Shown piece by piece: positions 1-9,938 of a DNA stretch of 64,000 bases (the first letter of the stretch is position 1; every line of letters begins with the position of its first letter). Position numbers and translations under genes: made by a program. The notes beneath the pieces are model-generated. The model made no database searches and was not told the DNA's origin. It saw only the letters and a list, made by a program, of their open reading frames with translations. The stretch spans positions 1,826,001 through 1,890,000 of the forward strand of contig NC_007406.1 of the NCBI RefSeq assembly GCF_000012725.1, read 5' to 3'. This DNA is from Nitrobacter winogradskyi Nb-255. GTDB taxonomy: Bacteria > Pseudomonadota > Alphaproteobacteria > Rhizobiales > Xanthobacteraceae.

Positions 1-216
1 CGGCTGTTCGCCTGCATCCTCGATCCGCCACGTCGCATGCGGCAGGAAAGAATCGTCGCGATAGGACCACAGATGCGCGTCGAGCGCATCGGCACGCTCT
101 TCAGACGTCGTGTGGACCACCGCGCGCCATCCGCGCTCGAAAGTCTTTTCGAGCAGCGGCGGCAGAACCTTTTCAAGCGACATGTTCTGCAAATGATAGA
201 ACAGGACTTCCGTCAT
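1..216 (-). CDS. holC: DNA polymerase III chi subunit, 3' end outside window
   Basis: Partial gene: the reverse strand reads from an ATG at 216 to the window edge without a stop and begins [19 protein letters not shown], then shows W...[19 protein letters not shown] and [12 protein letters not shown]. This is the usual N-terminal half of HolC, the clamp-loader accessory subunit that links SSB to the replicative polymerase. Its ATG overlaps the pepA stop as ATGA (213-216), so it is translationally coupled behind pepA, an arrangement common in Rhizobiales. About 72 of the roughly 150 residues expected are visible. The C-terminal half cannot be judged. Confidence 0.86.
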   Translation of the reverse strand, partial: MTEVLFYHLQNMSLEKVLPPLLEKTFERGWRAVVHTTSEERADALDAHLWSYRDDSFLPHATWRIEDAGEQP

Positions 217-1715
217 CGCTTCGTTTCGTAATGCTCCGCGACGAGGCGGTCCAGCAGCCGCACGCCGAACCCGGAACCCCAACTCTGATTGATGTCGGAT
301 TTGGGAGCGCCCATCGCCGTTCCCGCGATGTCGAGATGCGCCCACGGGGTATCGTCGACAAACCGTTGCAGGAATTGCGCGGCCGTGATCGAGCCGCCAT
401 GGCGTCCGCCGGTGTTCTTCATGTCGGCGAACTTGGAGTCGATCAGCTTGTCGTATTCCGGCGCAAGCGGCATCCGCCAGACCCGCTCACCGGTGTCCAG
501 ACCCGCTCTCGTAAGGCGCTCCGACAACTCGTCGTTATTGGAGAACAGGCCGGCGTGCTCAGTGCCAAGCGCGACCATGATCGCGCCGGTCAGCGTCGCG
601 AGATCGATCATGACCTTCGGCTTGAACTTGCGGGCGACATACCAGAGCACGTCCGCGAGAACGAGTCGGCCCTCGGCATCGGTGTTGATGATCTCGATGG
701 TCTGTCCCGACATGGACGTCACGATATCGCCGGGCCGCTGCGCGCTGCCGTCCGGCATGTTCTCGACAATGCCGATTGCGCCGATGGCATTCACCTTCGC
801 CTTGCGCGCTGCCAGTGCGTGCATCAATCCCACCACGCAGGCGGCCCCGCCCATGTCGCCCTTCATCTCTTCCATGCCGTTGGCGGGCTTGATCGAGATT
901 CCGCCGGTGTCGAAGCAGACGCCCTTGCCGACGAAAGCGACAGGCGGCTCGCCCTTCTTGCCGCCATTCCAGCGCATGACGACCGTCCGGCTGGGCCGTG
1001 CCGACCCCTGCCCCACACCCAGCAGTGCACCCATGCCGAGCTTCGTCATCGCCTTGACGTCCAGAACGTCGATGCCGACTCCCATCGCGCGCAACCGGCT
1101 CGCGCGCCGCGCGAATTCCTCCGGATAGAGGACATTCGGCGGTTCGTTCACCAGATCGCGCGCGATGATGACACCGTTGACAACGTGATTGACCGGCGCG
1201 AACGCCTTCTTCGCCGCGGCGACATCGGCGACCGCGATCGATACATCGGCGCGATTGACAGCGTCATCGCCCTCTTTCTTCCGCGTCTTGTAACGATCGA
1301 ATTTGTAAGCGCGCAGCCGGATGCCGGAAGCCAGAGAAGCCGACAGATCCGGTTCCATCGTCGCGGATGGCAGTTCCGCGATGATCGTAACGCCGTTGTT
1401 GTCGCTGCGAACCTTTCCCGCGATGACGCCGCCGAGTTTCAGGAAGTCGCTGCTCTTGAGAGCCGGCGTCTTGCCGACGCCCACGACGATCAGACGATCG
1501 GCCTTGAGTCCCTCCGGAGCGAGAATATCGAGCGTCGTCGCGCTTTTGCCCTTGAACTGATTGGCCGCGGCCGCTCGTTTAACCAGCCCGGCCGACGAAC
1601 CGAGTGCCTTGCCCGCGGCCCGGCCGAACTTCAGCGTCTCATCGCAGAACACCACGAGGGTCCCGCGCGAAGCGGTCGAAAACGGAACAAAGCCGACCTT
1701 GACGGCGTCGGGCAT
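213..1715 (-). CDS. pepA: Leucyl aminopeptidase (M17 family)
   Basis: Cytosolic M17 metalloexopeptidase of 500 residues, the usual length. The variable N-terminal macrodomain-like region occupies about 1-180. The catalytic domain carries the metal-binding [10 protein letters not shown] stretch (Lys264, Asp269), a GDMGGAA segment (Asp287) and the family signature NTDAEGRL at 344-351 (Asp346, Glu348, Arg350). All ligand positions expected for the two-metal site appear present. It releases N-terminal amino acids from peptides; in some bacteria PepA also binds DNA, which the sequence does not decide. It is the first gene of a minus-strand pair with holC and diverges from lptF across about 360 bases. 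Confidence 0.96.
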   Translation of the reverse strand: MPDAVKVGFVPFSTASRGTLVVFCDETLKFGRAAGKALGSSAGLVKRAAAANQFKGKSATTLDILAPEGLKADRLIVVGVGKTPALKSSDFLKLGGVIAGKVRSDNNGVTIIAELPSATMEPDLSASLASGIRLRAYKFDRYKTRKKEGDDAVNRADVSIAVADVAAAKKAFAPVNHVVNGVIIARDLVNEPPNVLYPEEFARRASRLRAMGVGIDVLDVKAMTKLGMGALLGVGQGSARPSRTVVMRWNGGKKGEPPVAFVGKGVCFDTGGISIKPANGMEEMKGDMGGAACVVGLMHALAARKAKVNAIGAIGIVENMPDGSAQRPGDIVTSMSGQTIEIINTDAEGRLVLADVLWYVARKFKPKVMIDLATLTGAIMVALGTEHAGLFSNNDELSERLTRAGLDTGERVWRMPLAPEYDKLIDSKFADMKNTGGRHGGSITAAQFLQRFVDDTPWAHLDIAGTAMGAPKSDINQSWGSGFGVRLLDRLVAEHYETKR

Positions 1716-2077
1716 CGGAAACCTCCAGAATTCAGGGTGGCGCGGCCTCGGAATCGGCCAGCGCGTGTGACTTACCGACTATGACCCGTCAAAGGCAATG
1801 CTGCCAAGCTCCGCCACGGGACCCCTTCCCGGCGCCGTTACGGTGAACTTCGCTCTTGGAGCGCGATCGGCCCGGCTGTCGTGGCCGCCGGGCCACATAT
1901 TCCGGATTTTAACTATAATCACCGGGCTTTGAGGCCCAGCCATTTTATTGACAGATCAAGGGGATGGTACTGGGCCACGAGTCAGATAAGAACAAGGCGG
2001 GACATTGGGGATGTCCCGGCCGCGGTCCGGCCTTGCCGGATATTTCCGCGTGAAGGGATTGGGGATCGTTCAGACCG
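1716..2077. promoter_or_regulatory. Divergent pepA/lptF intergenic region
   Basis: No gene is seen in these 362 bases. Seen directly: a TATAAT at 1914-1919 (no good upstream hexamer at 16-18 bases), a small GGGC/GCCC hairpin around 1924-1938, and a perfect TTGACA at 1948-1953 that lacks a convincing -10 partner. The region must contain promoters for both directions, but I cannot assign them firmly. Confidence 0.35.
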
Positions 2078-3250
2078 ATGGGGTCGATCGACAAGTATAT
2101 TTTCCGGACGACGCTGGCGTCGTTTGTCGTGGTTCTGGTCAGCCTGACGGGGGTGATCTGGATTACGCAAGCGTTGCGCGGGATCGACCTGATGACAAGT
2201 CAGGGGCAGACCATCCTGACGTTCCTGGGAATCACCAGCCTTGCTATCCCGGTGCTGGTGCTGATCATTTCTCCGATCGCACTGATGATCGCGGTCTCGC
2301 ACACGCTTCACAAGCTGGCGACGGACTCGGAAATCATCGTGATGAACGCCGCTGGCCTGTCGCCGTTCCGGCTCTTCCGGCCGTTTCTTTATGCAACGGT
2401 GGTCGTGGCTCTGCTGGTGGCCTTCATTGCCGCCTACCTCGCACCTGACGGCATGCGCCGGTTGAAACAATGGGACGCCGAGATCACCGCCGATGTTCTG
2501 GCGAACGTTCTGCAGCCGGGCAGATTTGCGCAGCTCGATCCGAATCTGACGATCCGCATTCGTGAACGACAGCCGGGTGGCCAGCTCGCCGGAATCTTCA
2601 TCGATGACCGCCGTAATTCGAATGAGCGCCTCAGTATCATCGCCGACCACGGAACGGTGATGAAGAACGACCAGGGATCGTTCCTCATCCTGGAAGACGG
2701 ACACCTGGAGAGATTCGAAACCGGCAAGCGCGAGCCGGCCATGGTCGCGTTCGACCGCTATGCTTTCGACATGTCGAAATTTTCCAATCGGGGGCATGAC
2801 GTCGTTTATGGCATTCGCGAACGCTACCTTTGGGAGTTGATTGCTCCCGATGAGAAAGATCCGCTGGTTCAGCAACTGCGCGGCCAGTTCCGCGCCGAGC
2901 TTCATGATCGATTCACCGCGCCGATCTATCCGTTTGCTTTTGCCGCGCTGACCTTCGCGTTCCTCGGATCACCGCGCACCACGCGTCAGAGTCGTAATTT
3001 CTCCATGGGAGCCGCAATCGCGGCCGTGTTCGGCCTTCGTATGGCGGGCTTCGCGCTTTCGGTCATGACAGTGAAATCGCCGATGGCGGCGCTCCTGCAG
3101 TATCTGCTTCTGTTCGGCGCGATCGGTATCAGCCTGAGGGTGATCATTGCGGGAATCGTGCTCGAACCGCCCGCAGCGTTGATGGAAGCGATCAACAGAT
3201 CGAACGCGCGGATCCTTCGCCTGCTGCGGAAGAGGCCGGCTTTCGCATGA
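2078..3250 (+). CDS. lptF: LPS export ABC transporter permease LptF
   Basis: Inner-membrane permease of the LptB2FG transporter that extracts lipopolysaccharide from the inner membrane. 390 residues, family length. Three hydrophobic segments lie in the N-terminal third (about 13-33, 47-75, 102-121) and three in the C-terminal third (about 283-300, 310-330, 340-363), flanking a periplasmic beta-jellyroll-like region, the YjgP/YjgQ layout. The N-terminus (MGSIDKYIFRTTLASF) and an IDLMTSQGQT segment match the alphaproteobacterial LptF type. The stop overlaps the lptG start as ATGA (3247-3250), so the two permease halves are coupled. lptD follows directly, tying the inner- and outer-membrane ends of the Lpt bridge together. 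Confidence 0.94.
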   Translation: MGSIDKYIFRTTLASFVVVLVSLTGVIWITQALRGIDLMTSQGQTILTFLGITSLAIPVLVLIISPIALMIAVSHTLHKLATDSEIIVMNAAGLSPFRLFRPFLYATVVVALLVAFIAAYLAPDGMRRLKQWDAEITADVLANVLQPGRFAQLDPNLTIRIRERQPGGQLAGIFIDDRRNSNERLSIIADHGTVMKNDQGSFLILEDGHLERFETGKREPAMVAFDRYAFDMSKFSNRGHDVVYGIRERYLWELIAPDEKDPLVQQLRGQFRAELHDRFTAPIYPFAFAALTFAFLGSPRTTRQSRNFSMGAAIAAVFGLRMAGFALSVMTVKSPMAALLQYLLLFGAIGISLRVIIAGIVLEPPAALMEAINRSNARILRLLRKRPAFA

Positions 3251-4344
3251 GCATGTTGACGAACACGTTGGGGCGTTATTTTGCCGGCCGTTTCATGGTG
3301 GCGGCGCTTGGCGTGTTCGCCAGCATTTTCCTGCTGCTCGTTCTCGTCGATTATATTGAAATGGTCCGGAGAACATCAGGACTTGCGTCGGCATCGGCGC
3401 TCATGGTGGCGGAAACGTCGCTGTTCAGGGTGCCTCAACTCCTTGAGAAGCTGACCCCGTTCTGCGTTCTGATCGGCGCCATGACTTGCTATCTCGCATT
3501 GTCGCGGAAGCTTGAGCTGGTGGTGGCCCGCGCCGCCGGCGTTTCGGCGTGGCAGTTCATCTCGCCGACGCTGGCCTGCGCGATCGCGCTCGGCGTTTTC
3601 GCGACCACGGTTTACAATCCCTTGTCTTCCAACCTGCGTGAATTGTCGAAGCGGATGGAGGCCGAAATGTTCGGCGGCGCGTCGGGCGGAGGTCTCCATG
3701 ACGCATCGGGCTTCTGGATCAACCAGGTGACCGACGACGGCCAGGCGATCATCAACGCCGCGCTCAGTGAGCAGCAGGGCGTGCGCTTGACGGGACTCAC
3801 GGTGTTCCGGTTCGATCCCGATTCCAGGTTCAGGGAGCGTATCGAGGCGCGGGAAGCCGCCCTGGAGGACGGCCGCTGGCTGTTCAAAGGCGTCCGCCGG
3901 TTCACGCTCGATAACCCTCCGGTCGAGCAGGAAACTTTTGTGCTCCCGACCAGCCTGACGCCGGCGCAGGTTCAGAACAGTTTCTCCACGCCCGAAACTG
4001 TGTCATTTTGGCAACTGCCGGACTATATCCGATCCTCCGAAAGTTCGGGGTTTGCCACAGCGGGATACCGGCTGCAGTATCACAAACTCATCGCACAGCC
4101 GTTTTTGCTGGCTGCCATGGTGATGCTGGCGGCCTCGGTAAGCCTCCGGTTCTTCCGCTTCGGCGGGGTGCAAAAGATGGTTTTAAGTGGCGTGGGTTCC
4201 GGCTTTCTGCTCTATGTCCTATCCAAGGTAACTGAGGATTTGAGCAAGGCCGAATTGATGAATCCAATCGCCGCGGCATGGCTGCCGGTTTGCGTCGGCG
4301 GCCTTACCGGTTTTTTGGTCTTGCTGCACCAGGAGGACGGATAG
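3247..4344 (+). CDS. lptG: LPS export ABC transporter permease LptG
   Basis: Second permease half of LptB2FG, 365 residues. It has the same six-segment plan as LptF: hydrophobic helices near residues 15-40, 60-85 and 98-120, then a periplasmic domain, then helices near 280-300, 305-325 and 338-360. The N-terminus LGRYFAGRFM and the EMVRRTSG segment are typical. The start ATG overlaps the lptF stop. The stop TAG (4342-4344) shares its last base with the proposed GTG start of lptD, so the three lpt genes form one tightly coupled unit. Confidence 0.94.
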   Translation: MSMLTNTLGRYFAGRFMVAALGVFASIFLLLVLVDYIEMVRRTSGLASASALMVAETSLFRVPQLLEKLTPFCVLIGAMTCYLALSRKLELVVARAAGVSAWQFISPTLACAIALGVFATTVYNPLSSNLRELSKRMEAEMFGGASGGGLHDASGFWINQVTDDGQAIINAALSEQQGVRLTGLTVFRFDPDSRFRERIEAREAALEDGRWLFKGVRRFTLDNPPVEQETFVLPTSLTPAQVQNSFSTPETVSFWQLPDYIRSSESSGFATAGYRLQYHKLIAQPFLLAAMVMLAASVSLRFFRFGGVQKMVLSGVGSGFLLYVLSKVTEDLSKAELMNPIAAAWLPVCVGGLTGFLVLLHQEDG

Positions 4345-6833
4345 TGGCCCCAATCGCCACCCTCCGTAAACGATCGGCTATTCGCGAGCGGCGCAGCCCC
4401 CTGCGCTGCTATCGGTCGGGTGCGTCCGTGATTCCGGCCTCGCTGACGGCGGCCGTTCTCGGTCTGATCGCCGCCGCCGTGATGGACGTCGTCGCGACCA
4501 CTCCGGCTGCCGCGCAAAGCTTCACCTACAACCCTCGCCCACCCAAGCCCGCGCCGCCGCCAAGGCAGAACGATGGGCAGATGCTCGTTCAGGCCACCGA
4601 GCTTGACTACGACTACAATAATTCCCGCGTGTCAGCCGTCGGCAACGTGCAGATGTTCTACAACGGCACGAGCGTCGAGGCGGATCGGGTCATCTACGAT
4701 CAGAAAACCAAGCGGCTCCATGCCGAAGGCAACATCCGCATGACCGATGCGGACGGCAAGGTCACCTATGCCAACATTCTCGATCTGAGCGACGACTACC
4801 GGGACGGATTCGTTGATTCGCTGAGGGTCGACACCGCCGACGCGACGCGCATGGCCGCCACCCGCGCCGATCGGACCGAAGGCAACTACACGGTGTTCGA
4901 AAACGGCGTCTATACGGCCTGCGCGCCATGCAAGGAGAACCCGAAGAAACCCCCGCTATGGCAGGTCAAGGGCGCCCGGATCATTCATAACCAGACCGAG
5001 AAGATGCTGTACTTCGAGGACGCCCGTTTGGAATTCTATGGCGTGCCGATGGCTTACATGCCCTTCTTCTCGACACCCGATCCGACGGTGAAGCGCAAGA
5101 GCGGCTTCCTGATGCCGGCCGTGACCGCCTTTACCGGTTTCGGGGTCGGGGTCGAGACTCCCTACTATTTCGCGTTGGCGCCGAACTATGACCTGACCAT
5201 CTCTCCCCGGTTCACCACGCGGCAAGGCGTATTGATGCATGGCGAGTTCCGGCAGCGTTTCGAGGACGGCGCCTATCAGATCCGTGCCTATGGCATCAAT
5301 CAGCTTGATCCGGACGCCTTCGGCGCAGGTCCCGGCAACCGGGACTTCCGGGGCGGTGTCGATACCAAGGGCCAGTTTGCCTTGAACGACAAATGGATCT
5401 GGGGTTGGGACGGCGTCCTGCTGAGCGACTACTTCTTCTTCTCCGACTATCGGTTGAGGCAGTACAGGGACCCGATGCAATCGTTCCTGACCTTGCCGAC
5501 CGAAGCGCTCTCGCAGCTCTATCTGACCGGCGTCGGCAACCGCAGCTACTTCGACGCCCGCGCCGTCCACTACCTGAGCTTCTCCGGCAATCAGAGCCTG
5601 GTTCCGGTGATCGCGCCCGTGGTTGATTACTCGAACGTCATCAACCATTCGGTGATCGGCGGCGAGTTCAGCTACAAATTCAATTTCGTCAATCTCATGC
5701 GCGATCAGCCGCAGTTCGATCCGATCTCGACACTGGCGAACACCTCCTTCGTGTGCGGGCCGACATCGGCTGACCCGGCGGCGAGACCGCGGGATCTCTG
5801 TCTGCTTCGAGGCATTCCGGGAACCTATACGCGTCTGACGGCGCAGGCTCAGTGGCGGAGGTCGTTCACGGATTCCTTCGGTCAGATATGGACGCCGTTT
5901 GCCTCGCTTCGCGCCGACGCCATCAATGCCGACATTTCGAACCAGCCGGGCGTATCCGAGTTCCTCCAGCCCGGCGCCACGCAGACAGTCCGCCTCATGC
6001 CGGCGGTGGGCCTCGAATATCGCTATCCCTTCATCAACGTTCAGCCCTGGGGCACCACGACGCTCGAACCGATCGCGCAGGTTATCATCCGCCCGAACGA
6101 GAGCTATGCGGGCCGGCTGCCGAACGAGGATGCGCAGAGCCTGGTCTTCGACGCCACGAACCTGTTCCGGGTGGACAAGTTCTCCGGTTACGACCGTGTC
6201 GAAGGCGGTGGCCGCGCCAATGTGGGCGTGCAGGCGACGACTCAATTCGACCGCGGCGGCGCGATCAATTTTCTGTTCGGACAGTCCTATCACCTGTTCG
6301 GCCTCAACTCGTTCGCCGTCGCGGACATGACCAACACCGGTGTCAATTCCGGCTTGCAGCGCGCGCAGTCAGACTACGTGACAAGCGTCAATTATTCGCC
6401 GAACAGCGCCTTCACGTTCAGCACCCGCGCGCGCATTGATGAGACGACCCTGAATGTGCAGCGCTTCGAAGCCGAAGGCCGCGCCAGTTTCAACCGCTGG
6501 TCCGGGAGCATTTTGTACGGCGATTACGCGGAGCAGCCCAACCTCGGGTTCCTGACAAGGCGCCGGGGTATCCTGGGCTCCGGCTCCATAAAGATCGCAT
6601 CCAACTGGGTTGTGCAGGGTGCGGCGCGCTGGGATCTGGAAGCCAGACAGATCAACCAGTATGCGGTCGGCGCGGGATACGTGGACGATTGTTTCGTGCT
6701 CGGCGTCAACTACGTGACATCATACATTTACGCTGCGGGAGCAGCGCCGCCCCAGCTTAACCACGCTTTCATGCTTCAGCTTGGGCTGAGAACCCTGGGG
6801 CAGACCCGCCAAGGGTCGACCGGCGTCCGCTAG
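4344..6833 (+). CDS. lptD: LPS-assembly outer-membrane protein LptD
   Basis: Outer-membrane beta-barrel that inserts lipopolysaccharide into the outer leaflet. I take GTG at 4344 as start: an AGGAGG lies at 4331-4336, the codon overlaps the lptG stop by one base, and the product begins with a basic stretch followed by a signal peptide (hydrophobic core at about 28-47, AAAQ cleavage near 55). An ATG 66 bases upstream in the same frame would lie inside lptG. Length about 829 residues. The OstA/jellyroll domain spans about 75-190, followed by the DPTVKRKSGFL motif and the barrel. The stop codon TAG is part of a CTAG that also starts an intergenic palindrome. Confidence 0.93.
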   Translation: MAPIATLRKRSAIRERRSPLRCYRSGASVIPASLTAAVLGLIAAAVMDVVATTPAAAQSFTYNPRPPKPAPPPRQNDGQMLVQATELDYDYNNSRVSAVGNVQMFYNGTSVEADRVIYDQKTKRLHAEGNIRMTDADGKVTYANILDLSDDYRDGFVDSLRVDTADATRMAATRADRTEGNYTVFENGVYTACAPCKENPKKPPLWQVKGARIIHNQTEKMLYFEDARLEFYGVPMAYMPFFSTPDPTVKRKSGFLMPAVTAFTGFGVGVETPYYFALAPNYDLTISPRFTTRQGVLMHGEFRQRFEDGAYQIRAYGINQLDPDAFGAGPGNRDFRGGVDTKGQFALNDKWIWGWDGVLLSDYFFFSDYRLRQYRDPMQSFLTLPTEALSQLYLTGVGNRSYFDARAVHYLSFSGNQSLVPVIAPVVDYSNVINHSVIGGEFSYKFNFVNLMRDQPQFDPISTLANTSFVCGPTSADPAARPRDLCLLRGIPGTYTRLTAQAQWRRSFTDSFGQIWTPFASLRADAINADISNQPGVSEFLQPGATQTVRLMPAVGLEYRYPFINVQPWGTTTLEPIAQVIIRPNESYAGRLPNEDAQSLVFDATNLFRVDKFSGYDRVEGGGRANVGVQATTQFDRGGAINFLFGQSYHLFGLNSFAVADMTNTGVNSGLQRAQSDYVTSVNYSPNSAFTFSTRARIDETTLNVQRFEAEGRASFNRWSGSILYGDYAEQPNLGFLTRRRGILGSGSIKIASNWVVQGAARWDLEARQINQYAVGAGYVDDCFVLGVNYVTSYIYAAGAAPPQLNHAFMLQLGLRTLGQTRQGSTGVR

Positions 6834-6934
6834 AGTCGTTCACCGCTTCATGGAAGCGATGAACGACTCTAGCCTTTTGATTGACGCGTTTTCTTTACGC
6901 GAACCGGATTCCACTTCGCTCGAAAACGCTATAG
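6830..6934 (+). repeat. Intergenic palindromic repeat, family A, with CTAG-bounded hairpin
   Basis: Two modules. The first (6830-6872) is a near-perfect inverted repeat bounded by CTAG on both sides, with arms AGTCGTTCA and TGAACGACT around GCTTCATGGAAGC; it may act as the lptD terminator. The second (6873-6934) is the reverse-orientation family A core, GACGCGTTTTC ... CACTTCGCTCGAAAACGCT. The left CTAG includes the lptD stop codon. Confidence 0.85.
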
Positions 6935-7023
6935 GTTTCAAGTGGAGGTGCTTTTTGCAGCAAGACCGGGCTGCCTGATTTGACACAGCCTCCGTCGACA
7001 AAAGATCTGCTAGCGCGACTGAC

Positions 7024-7968
7024 ATGAAAATGACCCTGCTCTACCGGCCATCCAGCCTCCTTGCCGTATTCGCATTTCTTACGTTCGTCAGCATGAACTC
7101 GCCGCTGCATGCGCAGTCGATCGCGGTCATGGTCAACGGTGAGCCGATCACCACTTTGGATATCGAACAGCGCAGCCGCCTGATCAAGATATCCACTCAC
7201 AAATCTCCGTCCCGGCAGGAGGTGATCGACGAGCTGATCGATGAGAAGGTGAAGGTCAAGGAGGCCAAGAAGTACGGTGTGAATCCGACCTCGACGGACA
7301 TTGATCGTGCCTACGCCAATATGGGCGCGCGGATGGGGATGTCGCCCGAACAGCTGACGAAATCGCTCGGCTCCCAGGGGATTCGCCCGGATACGATTAA
7401 GTCGCGCCTGAAAGCCGATCTTGTCTGGGGAAGCCTCGTGCGCGGCCGCTTCAAGGAAAGTCTTCTCGTGAGTGATCGGGACGTCAATGAAGCGCTGAAG
7501 AACAGCGGCGAGGATCAATCGAAGATTGAGGGGGTCGAGTACCAGATGCGCCCTGTCGTTCTGATCGTTCCGCGCGGTGCGACGGCTTCCATGGTGGAAG
7601 CGCGGCGCAACGAGGCCAATGCTTTGCGCGAGCGCGTGCAATCCTGTGCGGAGATCATTCGCACCGTCAAGGTGATGCGGAATGCCACCCTCCGCGAGAC
7701 GATCACCAAAACGTCCACCGACCTGCCGCCTCCGCTTCGTGATCTGCTGGACAAGACGGCGGTGGGACATCTGACGCCGCCGGAAATGACCCGGCAGGGC
7801 GTCGAAATGGTGGCGGTATGCGGAAAGAAGGTGACAAGCGTGGACACCCCGAAGAAAAAGGAAATCCGGGAGAAAATGTTCGCCGACAAATATGAGAAGC
7901 GATCCAAATCTTACCTGGAACGTATTCGAAAATCGGCGATGATCGAATATCGTGAGAGCCGCCCCTGA
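7024..7968 (+). CDS. surA: SurA-type periplasmic chaperone / peptidyl-prolyl isomerase
   Basis: Periplasmic chaperone for outer-membrane proteins, 314 residues. A signal peptide (about 1-30, ending HAQS) is followed by a SurA N-terminal domain (IAVMVNGEPITTLDIEQR, then RQEVIDELIDEKVKVKEAKK). The C-terminal half has a poorly conserved parvulin-like region (about 165-265) and a basic helical tail. Position between lptD and pdxA is the standard surA position; LptD is a known SurA client, so co-transcription makes sense. It is shorter than enterobacterial SurA (about 430), having at most one parvulin domain, as usual for Rhizobiales. The weak parvulin match makes isomerase activity uncertain. Confidence 0.85.
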   Translation: MKMTLLYRPSSLLAVFAFLTFVSMNSPLHAQSIAVMVNGEPITTLDIEQRSRLIKISTHKSPSRQEVIDELIDEKVKVKEAKKYGVNPTSTDIDRAYANMGARMGMSPEQLTKSLGSQGIRPDTIKSRLKADLVWGSLVRGRFKESLLVSDRDVNEALKNSGEDQSKIEGVEYQMRPVVLIVPRGATASMVEARRNEANALRERVQSCAEIIRTVKVMRNATLRETITKTSTDLPPPLRDLLDKTAVGHLTPPEMTRQGVEMVAVCGKKVTSVDTPKKKEIREKMFADKYEKRSKSYLERIRKSAMIEYRESRP

Positions 7969-8070
7969 GAACGGCGTGCAAATGACGTTCTCGCGTCCCG
8001 CAGAAGTCTAAGGCGGCGGATGTCTTGAACGGCGGCACTGTCCGATCAAAAGCCGCGCCGGAGTCACCGC

Positions 8071-9078
8071 TTGGTAAAGCCAATAGCACTGACACTGGGT
8101 GAGCCGGCCGGCATCGGACCGGACATCGCGATCGCGGCCTGGCTGCGCCGCGAGAGCGATTCCGTTCCGCCCTTCTACCTTCTTGGCGATCGCGCCTTCA
8201 TCGCGGCACGGGCAAAGCTGCTCGGACATGAAATTCCTCTGGTGGATGTCGGCCAGGGAGACGTGTCCAGGATATTTTCTGAAGCGCTTCCGATTGCCGC
8301 CACGGGCCATACGGCAACCGCGCAGCCCGGCGATCCCGACGACAACAGCGCCCCCGCGGCGATCGGATCAATCCGTCAGGCGGTCAGCGACGTTGTGGCG
8401 GGCCACGCGGGAGCGGTGGTCACCAATCCGATCGCCAAGAGCGTGCTCTACCGGGCGGGATTCGCCCATCCCGGTCACACCGAATTTCTCGCAGAACTGG
8501 CGGCGGCGAACGCCAATCCTCCCCAACCGGTGATGCTGCTGTGGTCGTCAGATCTCGCGGTGGTGCCGGTCACCATCCACCTGCCGTTGCGCGATGCGAT
8601 CTCAATTCTGTCGAGCCGCATGATCGTGGACACCGTCCGCATTGTCGTGGCGGACTTGCGCGCTCGGTTTGGGATTCGCAATCCCCGCATCGCGGTATCC
8701 GGATTGAATCCCCATGCGGGAGAAGACGGCTCGCTTGGAACCGAGGATCAGACGATCGTGGCCCCCGCCATCGCAACCCTGCGCGCTGAGGCGATCGACG
8801 TCAAAGGTCCGCTTCCGGCCGACACCATGTTCCATGAGGCCGCGCGCCGGACCTACGACTGCGCGATCTGCATGTATCACGATCAGGCGCTGATTCCGGT
8901 CAAGACACTGGCGTTCGATCGGGCGGTCAATGTCACGCTGGGACTGCCGTTCATCCGTACATCGCCTGATCATGGCACCGCGTTCGACATAGCCGGCACG
9001 GGGCGCGCCAGTCCATCGAGTCTGATCGCCGCGCTGCGGCTCGCCGCGCGGATGGCAGGTCCGACGCCTTCGTCATGA
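8071..9078 (+). CDS. pdxA: 4-hydroxythreonine-4-phosphate dehydrogenase
   Basis: NAD-dependent oxidative decarboxylase of pyridoxal phosphate synthesis, 335 residues. I use TTG at 8071 because the product then begins [18 protein letters not shown], the invariant PdxA N-terminus; no ATG lies upstream in frame at a sensible distance. The three metal-binding histidines are visible in [20 protein letters not shown] and MYHDQALIP. The stop overlaps the rsmA start as ATGA (9075-9078), the classic pdxA-rsmA coupling. Confidence 0.95.
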   Translation: MVKPIALTLGEPAGIGPDIAIAAWLRRESDSVPPFYLLGDRAFIAARAKLLGHEIPLVDVGQGDVSRIFSEALPIAATGHTATAQPGDPDDNSAPAAIGSIRQAVSDVVAGHAGAVVTNPIAKSVLYRAGFAHPGHTEFLAELAAANANPPQPVMLLWSSDLAVVPVTIHLPLRDAISILSSRMIVDTVRIVVADLRARFGIRNPRIAVSGLNPHAGEDGSLGTEDQTIVAPAIATLRAEAIDVKGPLPADTMFHEAARRTYDCAICMYHDQALIPVKTLAFDRAVNVTLGLPFIRTSPDHGTAFDIAGTGRASPSSLIAALRLAARMAGPTPSS

Positions 9079-9938
9079 GCATGATCGATGACCTTCCGCC
9101 GCTGCGCGACGTCATCAAGCGTCACGCTTTGTCGGCGCGAAAATCGTTGGGACAGAATTTTCTGCTCGATCTGAATCTCACATCCAGGATCGCGCGCGCC
9201 GCCGGTCCGCTTCAGGATGCGACAGTCGTCGAGATCGGTCCCGGCCCCGGCGGATTGACACGAGCGTTGCTTGCGGTCGGCGCGAAGCATGTTATCGCCA
9301 TTGAGCGTGACGAACGCGCGCTCGGCGCGCTGGAAGAAATCTCGGATCGCTATCCCGGCCGTCTCACGATCATCAACGCAGATGCGACGGACTTCGATCC
9401 GCGGCCCCTGCTCGGCACGACGCGCGCAAAGATCGTCGCCAACCTGCCTTACAACATCGCCACCGCGCTTTTGATCCGATGGCTCAGCATCGAGCCTTGG
9501 CCACCCTGGTACGATGTCATGGTGCTGATGTTTCAGCGCGAGGTGGCCGAGCGGATCGTTGCCCGTGAAAACGAAGACGCCTATGGCCGTCTCGGCGTTC
9601 TGTCGAACTGGCGGGCCGAGACCAAAATCCTCTTCGACATCTCGCCCGCCGCCTTCGTTCCGCAACCCCAGGTCACGTCTTCCGTGGTGCGGCTGATACC
9701 GCGCTACAACCCCGAGCCCTGCGACCGCCGCAGCCTGGAGCAAGTCGCTGCCGCCGCGTTCGGGCATCGCCGGAAAATGCTGCGGCAGAGTCTCAAATCG
9801 TTACCCGCCGACCCGGCGTCGCTCGCGGCCGCGGCCGGCATCGATCCCACGCGGCGCGCGGAGACGGTTTCGATATCCGGCTTTGCGGCCATGGCGCGTG
9901 AGTTGGCGAGCATCGTTGGAAGCGGCAAAAGACTCTAA
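9075..9938 (+). CDS. rsmA: 16S rRNA (adenine-1518/1519-N6)-dimethyltransferase
   Basis: KsgA/RsmA dimethylates two adjacent adenines in the 3'-terminal hairpin of 16S rRNA, a late 30S maturation step. 287 residues. GQNFLLD near the N-terminus and [16 protein letters not shown] form the SAM-binding motif [14 protein letters not shown] holds the catalytic NLPY motif; the C-terminal helical domain contains [12 protein letters not shown], which contacts RNA. It is coupled to pdxA upstream. The last four bases overlap the convergent gmk gene, leaving no room for a separate terminator. Confidence 0.96.
   Translation: MSMIDDLPPLRDVIKRHALSARKSLGQNFLLDLNLTSRIARAAGPLQDATVVEIGPGPGGLTRALLAVGAKHVIAIERDERALGALEEISDRYPGRLTIINADATDFDPRPLLGTTRAKIVANLPYNIATALLIRWLSIEPWPPWYDVMVLMFQREVAERIVARENEDAYGRLGVLSNWRAETKILFDISPAAFVPQPQVTSSVVRLIPRYNPEPCDRRSLEQVAAAAFGHRRKMLRQSLKSLPADPASLAAAAGIDPTRRAETVSISGFAAMARELASIVGSGKRL

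Noticed and set aside
231-1784. Long plus-strand frame opposite pepA (517 codons)
   Set aside because: Shadow frame of a GC-rich gene: His/Arg/Asp-rich composition, no recognisable domain, and pepA is clearly real on the other strand.
1948-1953. TTGACA as -35 of an lptF promoter
   Set aside because: No acceptable -10 hexamer lies 16-18 bases downstream, so only the region is annotated.
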